A stretch of 64,000 nucleotides of DNA from Saccharina japonica (Eukaryota > Sar > Phaeophyceae > Laminariales > Laminariaceae): the NCBI GenBank assembly GCA_008828725.1, contig MEHQ01001561.1, positions 423,435-487,434 on the forward strand. The letters run 5' to 3'. The first letter of the stretch is position 1, and every line of letters begins with the position of its first letter. Positions 10,690 to 22,200 of the stretch are shown piece after piece. The notes beneath the pieces are model-generated. The model made no database searches, was not told the origin of the DNA, and saw nothing but the letters and a program-made list of their open reading frames with translations. The position numbers and the translations under genes were made by a program.

Positions 10690-12160
10690 AAAGCCATTGC
10701 TCATTCTGCGGATGTTCATTATGCAGAATTCGAGCTCTTCCACTATTATAAGAGTGGCTCCATGAAGAGAGCTTCAGAGCAACGAGAAGATTCTCTGGCA
10801 GTGTCAGCGCTTCAGCACGTACATATCGAACACATGTTTTTAGGATGTCGCTATATAGTAATACGTTTATCCGGTGTTGTTCGTCTCACCAGGAGCCATG
10901 TACCACAATAGCGAGACAGGCAATAAATACCAGGTAACACGAAAGTACAGAAGCAGCAGGGGAGAAAAACTCGACAAGGGTCTGTTTAATTCACTTTTCT
11001 CGCAAGGGGGTAGGCCAGGTCCTAGATACCAGCCGAAGTGCTCGATCCTGATACTGATACTGCATGCCCACTTGCGATATCGCTGAAAAACAATTCCCTC
11101 CATCCCATTTATTATCTTCGCCCTTCCTTTCTCTCTCCTTCCTAGCCGTAACTCAGATCCGGGGTCACAAAGTAGGCACTTCTCCCTCCTCCCAACTACG
11201 GTTCGTGCCTTGAATTTTTATCGCGAGAAGACTTACTTCAGCCCTATCTTTCCTTCGTCGACTCGCATCGAATAGCGCCTACCCACGCTGCTATTAATAG
11301 GCGCTCTCAGCAGTTGATTCCGTTTTTTTTTTTTTTTTGCAAACAAGCTCAAATTTCTGACCCACGTGGGATTCGAACTCACGAAATCAACTCTCGCAGC
11401 ATTCCAGGGTACCACTATTAATAGCCCACCGGGGCGACCGAATGGAATTGAATGCTCATAACTCGTATTATACGTATAGCAAGAGCTAGAGCAAACCATC
11501 CGAAAAAGGTCGAGACACAGGACGAAAGGTACCCCGGCAACAACAGTAAAACAACCCGAATGTACGTAGCAAGGATAAACACTACAGTAGTTCGACACAC
11601 CAGAGCCATTGCTCATTCTGCGGATGATCATTACGCAAAACTCGAGCTCTTTTATTATTATACGAGTGGCTCCACGAAGAGAGCTCCAGAACAACGAGTA
11701 GAAACTCTGGCAGTATCAGCGCATCAGCGCGCACATGTCGAAAATATATATTTTAGGATGTCGCTACGAGTAGTAATATGTTTATCCGGTGTTATTCGTC
11801 TTACCAGGAGCCATGTATCACAGTAGTAGCGAGAAAGGCAATACATACCAGGTAACACGAAAATACAGAAGCAGCAGGGGAGAAAAACTCGGCAAGGGTC
11901 TGTTCAGTGCAACTTTCTCGCAAGGGGGTAGGCCAGGTCCCAGCTACCAGCTAACGTGCTCGAATATGATACCAATGCTGCATGCCCACTTCCGATTTAT
12001 ACTGCTGCATGCTCACAACTCGTGCGTATAGCAGGAGGCTAGATAGAGCAAACGCCCGAAAAAGGTCGAAACACAGGACGAAAGGTACCCCGGCAACAAC
12101 AGTGCAACAACCCGAACATACGCAGCAAGGATCAACACTTATTCGACACTGCTTTGAAAC
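10690..12160. repeat. Tandem array, unit about 0.92 kb
   Basis: GCCATTGCTCATTCTGCGGA opens units at 10690 and 11606; the second runs only to about 12160. With 9222-9972 this makes three partial or full copies. Each full unit carries a SINE, a CGCTCTCAGCAGTTGATTCC block and GTAACACGAAAATACAGAAG-type sequence. Apparent protein similarity between open frames at 9596-10036 and 11233-11694 is simply this DNA duplication. Confidence 0.75.
11086..11438 (-). mobile_element. tRNA-derived SINE, copy 2
   Basis: Same structure as the copy at 9391-9741, inside the next array unit. It differs by a CTATTAATAG at 11291-11300 where copy 1 has only TTAG. Confidence 0.7.
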
Positions 12161-12289
12161 TAGCATCTCAAAATGCCTGTTACCTTCCAACGGCGGCACT
12201 ATAGTAGGGCCTACTTATAGCCCGGTAATATATGTCACCTATGTAAGACTCCCACAGCAGTAGGTAGGGGTGGCACTTTTTCACAGCTC

Positions 12290-12566
12290 AGACAGATCAT
12301 CTACAGATCATCTACAGATCATCTACCTACCAGATATATCATTCCCACGTCATGATCTAGATGGTTCAAGGTAGATCGATCTCCGATCTTGTATGATCAT
12401 TTAGCTCATGTTGCCGGCTGTGGCCTGTAAAATCTGCACGATCTATCGCCATGTTTCCTGGGTTGGATCTGTACTACGAGTGTGCAGGTCCTGTGCAACC
12501 TCTCACAACGGCAGGTTGATAAACTAGGTGATCTATCTATAGATAGATAGATCATGATCTGTCCGA
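12290..12566 (+). repeat. GATC-rich dispersed repeat
   Basis: Opens with three copies of CAGATCATCTA and carries the order TGATCATTTAGCTCATGTT, TTCCTGGGTTGGATCTGTAC, GCAGGTCCTG and TGATCTGTCCGAGGTG. Related stretches: 13485-13680, 23690-23875 (inverted, in a transferase intron) and 32790-32985. Confidence 0.55.
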
Positions 12567-12567
12567 G

Positions 12568-12800
12568 GTGTGCACTTTTTGCCTTCTGAGGCAATACTTT
12601 GTCACTGAATTTTGTCACTGGGACCGGTTGAGCTCCTCGAGTGAGCAACTACCGGTTAGTATCCTAGTTTTACTACTCGTAGTACTCGACCGTTTTCGGA
12701 CTATTATAGTGCACGAAAAATCTTGGCTGGGATTGCGCGAACAAAACGCCTCCGGCGTTATGTGTCGGGTGGGATGTTGAGCTCCTCATGCGAGGAGCTC
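12568..12800 (+). repeat. Foldback repeat H, copy 1
   Basis: Starts near TTTTGCCTTCTGAGGCAA, contains GTCACTGGGACCGGTTGAGC and ends in the hairpin GAGCTCCTCATGCGAGGAGC (about 12779-12798). An inverted copy lies at 24548-24810. Confidence 0.6.
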
Positions 12801-15400
12801 AGAGAATAAGCCACCCCCCCCTAAAAGGCATTCCACTGATAGAAGCAACCGACGAGGGTGTCGCCGCACCCCGTTCATGAGCCCAAAAAATGCTAAATTA
12901 ATCTGCAAACAAATAAAAACGCTGTCTTGCGTCGCCTGCCTCTCGCGAAAAGCACGCGTACAATCAACAGCATTATCATGCATATAGGGAATGCAACTTA
13001 ATATAGTTGAGGCGGGCACTAGTGCCCGATATCGCACGGAACGCACACCACCAGCTGTGGGAGTCAGACACACAGCGATGGCGAAGCGGAGACTGGCGCT
13101 GGACGTAACACTGAAAAGCAGGACCTACCAAAGAAATGTACCAGGTATACTATTAATACACAGTTGTGTTGCACGACATCCCGCTGCCGCCTCCGGGTCA
13201 AAAGGGTCAATTAATGCCCCCTACAACAACAAAAGCAACGACAACAAAAATTACCCGGTTGCCAGGTATGGCGCGAGTGCGGCTCATTCTCAGCCCGTCC
13301 CGTTACCGAGTTGCGGACCTTGAACCTCGGGGGTGCGGCGTGTCGTCGAAACGAAAAAAACACACACAAGCCGTCGACGTGCGTTGTGCCACGCTGTCAC
13401 TGGTAAACAGAACGCCCTACGCCCCCTCTGCCACAAGGAAAAACCTGAAATATTGAGCTGGCGTAGCGGTCAAGACACATCGGACAGATAACCTATCCCT
13501 AGTCAATGGTCTAGATATTTCAGGGAAGATTGATCCCTGATCTGTATGATATGTATGATCTAGCTCATATTGCTGGGTGGAAGCCGTATAACCTGCATTA
13601 TCTAGCTCCCTGGGATGGATCTGTACTTATAACGGCGTGTCAGGAGCCAGGACCTAGAAGATCTAGGTCGTCATCTGCTACCCATGTGTGGTAGGTTATC
13701 CCGGACGAAGTCACTGGATAAAACGTCTACTGCAAGCGTTCACGGGGGGCGGGGGCGGGGGGTTCCGTTTTACCTGTACCAGGGTTCCAAACACATCCAT
13801 ATGGTGCCTAGCTAATAAACAACCGCGACTGTAGAGAACTTTAAGTATTACCCCCCCCAGTGCTCAAGCGGTTGGGCCCTGCCAACCCAACTACGTGTTA
13901 AGTTACTGCGTATAGCGAGGCTCGTGCCCATGGTCCACAAAGTTTCGTAAGCTAGAGCACCAATCAGAGCACAGCAAACAATCACAAGTCTACAGAAGAA
14001 GTGCATGTTCATGACCGTCGTCAAAACCCAAAATAGTTATTACCCGAGGGGTAGTTTCTTAGGCTAAGCACCATAGCCTGCTTACCACTCCCTCTCTATT
14101 TTCCCCAAACTCCTCCTTTACTGCGTCCGCCTAAATACAGCATTGTGCCTCGAGAGCCCGAAGACACGTCGACATCAAACTTATTAACCCCTCGATGATG
14201 CATGAGCTCGACAGTGACAAGGACAGCATCAGCAGCAGTACCCCTTCCCTTCACCGGCTGACCACGCCATGCCATTTCTCGGCACGACGACGAATAAAAA
14301 GACGATGCGTCTACCAACTACACAGCACAATGAAAAGTAAAAAAAAAATGCTGCCGATAAAATCAGATGTCCAGGCCTCTCCAGACTTCTTTGAAAAAGT
14401 CCTGTCCCATCGCCAACGCAGGCACTCGGTTCCTCCCCTGCCCGAGGACCTTGGCAGGCACCCCAACAGCCACACACCTGGCACAGCAAAACAAGTGAAG
14501 CATGAGGGATATGGGAGTTCCACATGCAGCACGAGGACGGCGGTTGGGGGGTGGGAGGGGATGTGTAGACGATATTCATGCATGGCCGTAGTCCTATGAC
14601 GATAGATCCTCGCATCCCTACAATGCAGGGGTGTGTGGGAGCGGGTGTACTCGCAAGACCGAAAACAACGCCTCGCCCATCGGCGTTATTGGCCACTCTG
14701 GTGCACTTACGACATCGCCAACGGAATCTTGAGTCGGACACCTTGCCCTTCGAACTCGCACGGGCAAACCGAAAAACGGGGGGGTGTACTCATGTTCGTG
14801 CATGACCGTTGTCGTATGACCATAGACCCTCGCATCCCTACAATGCCGGGACGGAGTACGTTGGGTTTTCACGAACCAGGCAGACATTGCTTCCACCAAG
14901 CGCGAAGCGCCGTGAGGTGTTGGGCGAGTTGCATGGAGGGTGAGCTGCATCCAACTTAGAACCGACTGTGAGTCGGAATTGCATATGGACGACAGCCTCC
15001 AACGAATATATTTTATGTACGGTGCTGTCATTTCCAGAGACAGCAACGGGTGTTTCCTATGTGTCTGCTCTTGGGTGCCTTACCGTATACACACTACATG
15101 GTACGATCATCCCTTTGCGCGGAGTCTCAAGGCTCCCCACCCCGCACAAATTATTTAACTCGACCGCCAACCGTGGTGACCGCCAAAACAAAAACTCTGG
15201 TTGTCTAGCTCACGCAGTGAGAGGCATGCTTTACAGCGTCGTCGCCAACCGACGTCAACCCAACTTCAGTATATATGCCGTCATGTCGTGGAGTACTGCA
15301 ACATACATTCGTTGTAATTTTTCCTGGGGTTTTCGCATAAGGCCGCCACCTTTGGCTCCCGAGCCGTATTCTGGAGCAAACCCTAAAACAGGGAGGATCC
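12801..15400. other. No gene recognised
   Basis: Contains the GATC-rich repeat at 13485-13680, a degenerate tRNA-like stretch near 13860 and the G-tract repeats listed separately. None of the open frames has coding-like composition together with splice sites. Confidence 0.45.
14570..14950 (+). repeat. G-tract repeats, partial plus full copy
   Basis: A fragment (CATGCATGGCCGTAGTCCTA, then CTCGCATCCCTACAATGC) at 14570-14630 is followed by a full copy at about 14777-14950 that begins with a G run. Confidence 0.6.
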
Positions 15401-15435
15401 AGTGCGGGAATAGTCTCGTGGTCGGCATGCTCTAG

Positions 15436-15856
15436 CCTTGAACAAAGCGCCCGTATATACGTTCGATCCAGTGCGGGAAGCCTTGAACAAAGCGCCCGTA
15501 TATACGTTCGATCCAGTGCGGGAAGCCTTGAACAAGGCGCCCGTATATACGTTCTGCACACATCGCGTTTGCCTCCCACGCTCCCCGGCAACCGGCACTA
15601 CCCCGCACACTGCCACACTGGTAAATTCCATCTGTACCAAGCGATCTCACATGCACTATAGCCGACAACCGGCACTATATAGGGACCACTACCGGCACTA
15701 TAGCCGGACCCCTACTTGTGTACTGAATGGGCGGTTGAATACGGCGCTTGGTCTCGCCGGCTGCCAGCACGCAGCACTCTGACAACAACATGCGCGGTTG
15801 AATACGGTGCTTGGTCTGGCCGGCTGCCAGCACGCAGCACTCTGACAACATCATCG
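15436..15856. repeat. Two short tandem arrays, 45-bp and 63-bp units
   Basis: CCTTGAACAAAGCGCCCGTA recurs at 15436, 15481 and 15526: a 45-bp unit with two full and one partial copy. A 63-bp unit beginning GCGGTTGAATACGG occurs at 15731 and 15794. Between them (about 15570-15720) is a stretch with repeated CCGGCACTATA motifs, related to 28630-28830. As 45 is divisible by three, the first array yields a repetitive peptide on both strands; I do not take it as a gene. Confidence 0.75.
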
Positions 15857-15942
15857 ACCGTAACAGGGAAATAACACCCCACGTGGGCACAGAGTGGTAC
15901 AGCCGCTGCTTGTCGAGCTTGAAGCAGCAGACTTGAACCCAT

Positions 15943-16050
15943 AAACTCTGTAAATCTTTGGGATCTAAGTTGTGACTATAGGCGCTCTGGAATCAACTCT
16001 GTGAAACTTTGGGATCTAAGTTGAGAGACTATGAACGTTCTGGAATCAAC
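15943..16050. repeat. Tandem duplication of about 53 bp
   Basis: CTTTGGGATCTAAGTTG followed by GACTAT and CTGGAATCAACT occurs twice. It lies just past the probable 3' end of the minus-strand acetyltransferase gene. Confidence 0.65.
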
Positions 16051-16211
16051 TTGATTTGTTTTTTTTTTCAAGTTTTTGGCCAGATGGGGTTGCGCGCTGT
16101 GCAACATAGTCTCACAGAAAAGCTCCGGGTCCCACAAAAAAAAGATGGGCCTCGGTATGCATTCCAGGCATTCCATGACTGCCAAAAGAATGCTCAAGTG
16201 CAGGGGTAGGA

Positions 16212-19200
16212 TCACCCAAACATACGCTTGAGGAGCGCGACGTACAACTGCAAGAAGGCCAAATACAGCCGGGCAAGAACGCTTCCCCGGCGACTATGTC
16301 AAAAACAAGAAGAAACAAAAAAAAAAAGACGTCGATATTCTCTTGCTCAAAAGCCAAAACTAATTTTAGTGCGTGTGTATAGACAATTGGAAGCTGGCAG
16401 TATATTTTGCTCTCAAACTATCGCGCGGCGCGCTACCTGCACGCCGATGGCGCTTTGACACGATTATCCGAACGCCTTTCGTGCGCGTAAATCTACGCCC
16501 CACGCACCTCTCCGGAAGATCCGTGACCACCAAAGACCCAGCACCGATCTGGGTACCGGTGCCAATGGTTATGTCGCCCAGCAGGCAAGCTCCCGCGCCA
16601 ATCAGCACGCCGTTGCCTATCTGTAGGCCCGTTTCGCCCCCAACAGAATCAATGAAGCGCACGTGCATCCAGACGTGGCAGCAGCGCCGGGAACAACGAG
16701 AGACGTGGGCGTGTGGCGGTACAAGCAGCCAGTACAACCAGCAATTCAACTACGAGTGAAACTCAAACTTTGACGTCGAACAAAATACAGCATAGAACTC
16801 GTGGTACAACAAACAAAACGGTACGTATGGCTATACGAAGTACCAGGTATACCTCTAGGGTTCCCGCCCGCAACCATCCAAAAATACAGCGTAGAACTCA
16901 TGGTAAAACAAACAAAATGACAACAAACAAAACGGGAAGTATGGCTGTATAGTTCTACGGTGCCCCCCCGCAGCCATCCAACCAGGCCGGCGGCAAAATT
17001 TACAGACTCCTGCATCGAGGTCTGGACGGCGGCTGCCCTCCTCGTCTATCGATGGTGATAAAGCTTGATATATAAAAGGTGCCATAGTAGTGTAGCAGGT
17101 GCGAGGCATCAAACCAAATACGGAGTAGGAGGCACACTAGCGCTAGAGGGCATTGCCGGCCACAGCTATAGAGGAAAAATTAAACAGTGTTGCATCAGCT
17201 GACAACTCTTCGTCAGCCGCCATGCTGGTGACGATACCAACACCTTGCTGCATGCACAGCGCAATACCTCGTCAACCTACCCTACAGAGACAGCAACCGC
17301 CAGCCCGGTTTCGCGGACAAAAACGCCCAATAGAGTACTACGTCGCCTGTTGAACAAAACCAAAATATAGAAATCACCCCGCAACCGCGCAGTTTCTGTT
17401 GCAAACCCTGGCGCTGACCGGATTATCAACGTAGTAAGGGATATTCTTAAACTAGCGAATACATTTGCCACGAATCGGGACAAACCAAAAACGTGACATT
17501 TTTGCGAATCGTCACAACTGTCGCGAATCATGACGTTGAAAAGTTTTGAACCACCAGGGGTGCACATGAAAAAAACTCCGACAAAAAAACCCCGGTGTTT
17601 CATCAAATAAAAAAGGGCTTCAGCCATCTCGGAAGGGCACCCTCTTATTTGGCGCCGTCAAATTGAGAAACTCGCATTCGATTTTCGCAAAATCGTCCAG
17701 AAATCGTACCTCACAGGTTTGTTTCCCACTATGACCTTGTTAGGAGTGTGTTGTCTTTCTTCCGTGCACCCCTGGAAGCACTCAAAATAAAACAATTGAG
17801 TTCGTGACAAAAAAAACGTGATTTGTTTTTCTAAACACGACAATAACGCCAAGTTACAATTTACAAACGTCACGAATCATTAATATATTTTGTCACGAAT
17901 TGCGTGTGTTTTTTTTCAAATCTCGTTAGGAATGGCCCTAACCTCTCTCTCCCATCACACGCCCCAACGCGCACACGCCGGGCTTCCCCACCTTAGGATG
18001 GCGGTCGGCGTTCTGCACGCCGGAGCCGCCGAGTGTGACGCGATGGAGCATGGACACATCGTTACCGACGACCGTCGTTTCCCCCACAACGATGCCGGTG
18101 CCATGATCGATGAACACTCCTTCGCCAAACTTGGCGCCCGGGTGAATGTCTATCTGAAATTCTTGATTCACCTTTTTTTTTTTACCGGTAAAAGACAGTT
18201 TGTGGAAACCACACGCACACGTATGTATGTACACGCACCGACGGGCAGGGGTCGGGTGGGAGACGGGATGAGGGCCTCGTCGTTAAACCGGGAGCGGCCG
18301 GGAGATGAGACAACAAGAGATTTCATATACAAGCCAGAACGGAGAGGCCGGGCGGAGTAAAAGGCGGGGGCGGGGTGCAGAACACGCGCGCCGACTAACA
18401 GAAGGGTTGCTACTGCACTCGACACACCAGATCACCCACCGAGAGGCAGCGGGAAGACGCGAAAAAAAACATCCGCTACACACAAAGACCCCCCAGCCAG
18501 GTCATACAACTACGGCCATGCATGACATGAGTACACCCACCCCGGGTTATCCATACGCAAGAAAGTCCGCCTCACAAGCGGTTCTTAGCAGGATGCAGTT
18601 CACCCTTCGTGCGACTCGCCGAACACCTCAAAGCGCTTCGCGCTTAGTGCAAGCAGTGTATGCCTGGTCGGTGAAAACCCGACGTGCTCCGTCCTGGCAT
18701 TGTAGGGATGCGAGGGTATATAGTCATACGACGACGGCCATATTACACGATTACACCCCCTCCCCCCCCCGGGCAGAATCTCATATACACTACCACCTTA
18801 ACTGCTAACTTTTTCTTGCAACGCGCGTACCTGGCTTTGCAGGTAGAATGCGAGCGCGTGTCGCCCCGTGCGATAGAGCCAGTGCGCCACGCGGTGCGTC
18901 TGCAAGGCTTGGAACCCCTTAAAGTAGAGCAGACAGTCGTGGTACGAATCGCACGCCGGGTCGCGCTCGCTACAGATAATGTGGTACCGACCGGAGAGGA
19001 ACAGGAGGAGGTCCGCGCACCCATGGTAAGTAGCGAGGGACGGGTGGCAAAGGGCGGGCGGGTGGGCGGGCGAGGGGAGGATGCCCTGGAGGTTACGGCG
19101 CGAGCTACTGTATAACTTCAATGCAAGTGGTATTATTTCATAACACACCCCCTCGGGCGAAACTTTAAGAGCTGGGTTATCTTGAAAAATGGGGGGGGGG

Positions 19201-22200
19201 GGGCGCACACAAACGCGAGGATGCCTGGGAGTTACACCGCGAGCTACCGTATACTTTAAAAAAGTGATATGATTTGATAACACATACCCCTCGGGCGAAT
19301 TTTCCAAGCTGATTATCTTAAAAATAGAGGGGGCGGCACATACAAACGAAGATGGAGGTTTTGGAAAGGCACGATCGAGGTCTTTACATATAGATGCCTC
19401 GCTCCATGTTTGCACTCCCCCCATTTGTCGAGCACAACATGCTTAGAAATTATTCCGAGGGCTAAGGGTGTGTTGTCTTGCGTGTTATACAGCACCACTA
19501 TGGACCAAAATATAAGGACCATTTCGATGAAATGTTAATATACAAACTTTCCCTACATTCCAGGTCAGAGTGGTATGTCCGACAATCCACAATACGCGGC
19601 ATACCACATTCAACCATGGAAGACGACCAAGTTGTGTCGATGATGACAGAAGGCGACAAGACGTGTGGAGCGAGGTTAGCGTACTGAAGACTCCCGTCGG
19701 TCGTTGGAGCCGTCCTCCGTGGACCACCAAACGGCGCGCTAGTTTTCTCCCTGTGTCCTGTCTGGCACCCCGAAAGTCGCCCTTCCATGCCCTTCAAAGA
19801 CTCGTCCCACGGCGAAACATCTTATCTAACAAAAAAATCCACGTCGAAATAAAAAAACAGTGGCATCTCGGGTGCTTCTGCCGGCCGTCAAGTGTCACCA
19901 CCGGTTTCTCGCGTGGCCCAGCTACACGCTTTCATACAGCTTCCGTTCAGGCAACGTGGCCGCGAACGGAAGCGAAAAAGAACGGTACTACGGCGGCAGC
20001 AATCAACGGACACATCTGCTCCTTAACGACAACGCCATCAATAACAACGACAGAACCCCCTCATAAAAATACTCAACAGCAGCTTTCGTTGGGTGCTGAA
20101 GCAGCGCCACCCAGAGACAATAAACGGCCGGAAAGCTGCGAAACCCCAAACAAGCGACACAGGAAAGGCTGACGCGGCAGCACGCGCAAGGCCGGGCAGA
20201 AGGATAACGCCTTACCGTACGGCGATCATGTCCCGACGGAGCTGCCGATGAAACGGGGTGCCCACTTCCGCAAAGCACTCCCGTACCAAAGCTTGCACCT
20301 GCGTGCTAAGCATGTTCGGCCCTGCCAGCTGCAGATTTAGCCCAGGAAAACCAGCAAATAAGCGGGGCACGTAGAAAAGTGTATGGTACTTAGTATCGAA
20401 ACTGTAAAAAAAAACACGTATGAACATAGAATTAAATAATTTAGCCGGCATTTTTTCGAAAAAACAAAACGTCGGGGGTATATGGGTAGGGGAGAGAGGC
20501 ACTTCTTGACGTATATGACCGTCAGATGATCGACCGCGCCCCCCGCAAACCCACAATATTCTACTACGGTTGCAAAATAGGTTGTGCGTCGTTGGCTCGC
20601 CCAGCGCTATATAGCTCCACAGGTGATTCTTCACGGAGATTTTATTTTTTCAAACAGTAGAAACACAACGCCACTGCTGCCCCGTCTTTCTCTCTCTCTC
20701 CCTCCTCTATGTCGTGTGCTTTGATGCAAACGCCGATATTTGCTTGGTTTCACGTCAACCGTTAATATCTTGAACAAAAAAAAAAAAAACGGCACCCTCG
20801 CGACACGCGACTACAAAACGCCGATTTCTAGAAAACGTCGACCTAAAAACGGTACGTATGGGAAATGAAAGCCCCCCCTCCAAACCTTGTTCGCAAGGTG
20901 AAACGCCACCGCCGCCTCCAAGGAATTCTGGTTGAGGATCGTGCTGTACACGAAAGACACCAGCAGGGGCTCCTTTTCCGCGGCCGCCCTCGCCTCTTCC
21001 CGCATGGAAATCCAAACCTGTCGTGCGGGAGCCGATCATCATGTAGGGCGAATATGTCGGAAGACAGCACTTTCACCCCTTGAAAGACAGCGTCAAGGCA
21101 AGTGCCTTAACAGCGTCAAGGCGACAGCGTCAAGGCAAGTGCCTTGACAGACAGCCTTGACAGCAAAAAACAGGGGATACTATCGAAAAGTTCCCGCCAT
21201 TTCAAAAACGCCTGACAATAATGTATACATTCATGTGTTTTCCTATGTTTCGTCCTTTTTCGACAAGTTGCTACATTTCCGAGTCCGATCTACAGTAAAG
21301 ACTGGAATTGAACTGTAGAATATCGATGATTTGAAATAAGCTCATACCAAACGAGTAAAATAGCTGCGCAAACGCAAAAAAGAAGGGGTTTCCACACATA
21401 TTAGGAGACTTTTTCTGCCAGGGGGGTTGGAGACATATGTCTAGACAGCTGGAATTCCCTTTACAGACAGCCTTGACAGACGGACAGCTTGACATTGACA
21501 TGTCTTCCGACATCTTTGATGTAGGGGGTTAGCTTGAGTCAGAGGACGCGTACGACGGTAAAGGGCTGATACTTCCGAGGGAGCATGGAGTGAATTGACA
21601 CACGACACGAAGTGCACGAAGTGAGACGTGGAAGTGTGGAGGGCGTAAGCTTTATTTTGACCCATCCGCCGGAGGATAAAAAAAGAAAAGAAAAAAAAGG
21701 TAGGGGTACGTACGTACCAGGTGGTAGAACCTAATTTTTTACGAGGTACCGCAAAGAGCGGTGAGATCGCACAGGGGCGGGATCGTTCTTTAGCGCTCGT
21801 TTTCTCGACTTCGGTTAACCCCTTGAGAACTGGTCCCCCGAATTTCGGGACAAACTACTTGGAAATAGTGTGGGACATTGTTTTCAGTTCTGAATGGGTT
21901 AAGGGTGCTAAAGTCGAACATTCCACTTTCGGAAGACTCTTAACGACCATTTTTTATTTTCTTTCCGAAAACACCTTGTTCGGTATTTTTGGCAACCTTT
22001 CCGTTCAGGAAACAAAATCGAGCGCTGAAAAACGATTTTCACCCCTATATTAGTTCGAAGTGAACGATCTTTACGGGATAAGAGCTCTGCGCTTGAGGAG
22101 CCCTAAACTTCACCCAACCAGCTGACGTTGAGACACACGGTAAGCTAAGCCCGGCAGACAGTCCCATGGGTTACTTACCTAAATATTAAATATTGTACAT

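Noticed and set aside
9596..11694. Paralogous genes at 9596-10036 and 11233-11694
   Set aside because: The frames run through a SINE and its A tract within a duplicated array unit.
12290..12330. CRISPR-like direct repeats (CAGATCATCTA x3)
   Set aside because: The units are contiguous with no spacers, in a eukaryotic repeat.
16373..16759. Plus-strand open frame opposite transferase exon 8
   Set aside because: It is the shadow of the conserved minus-strand exon.
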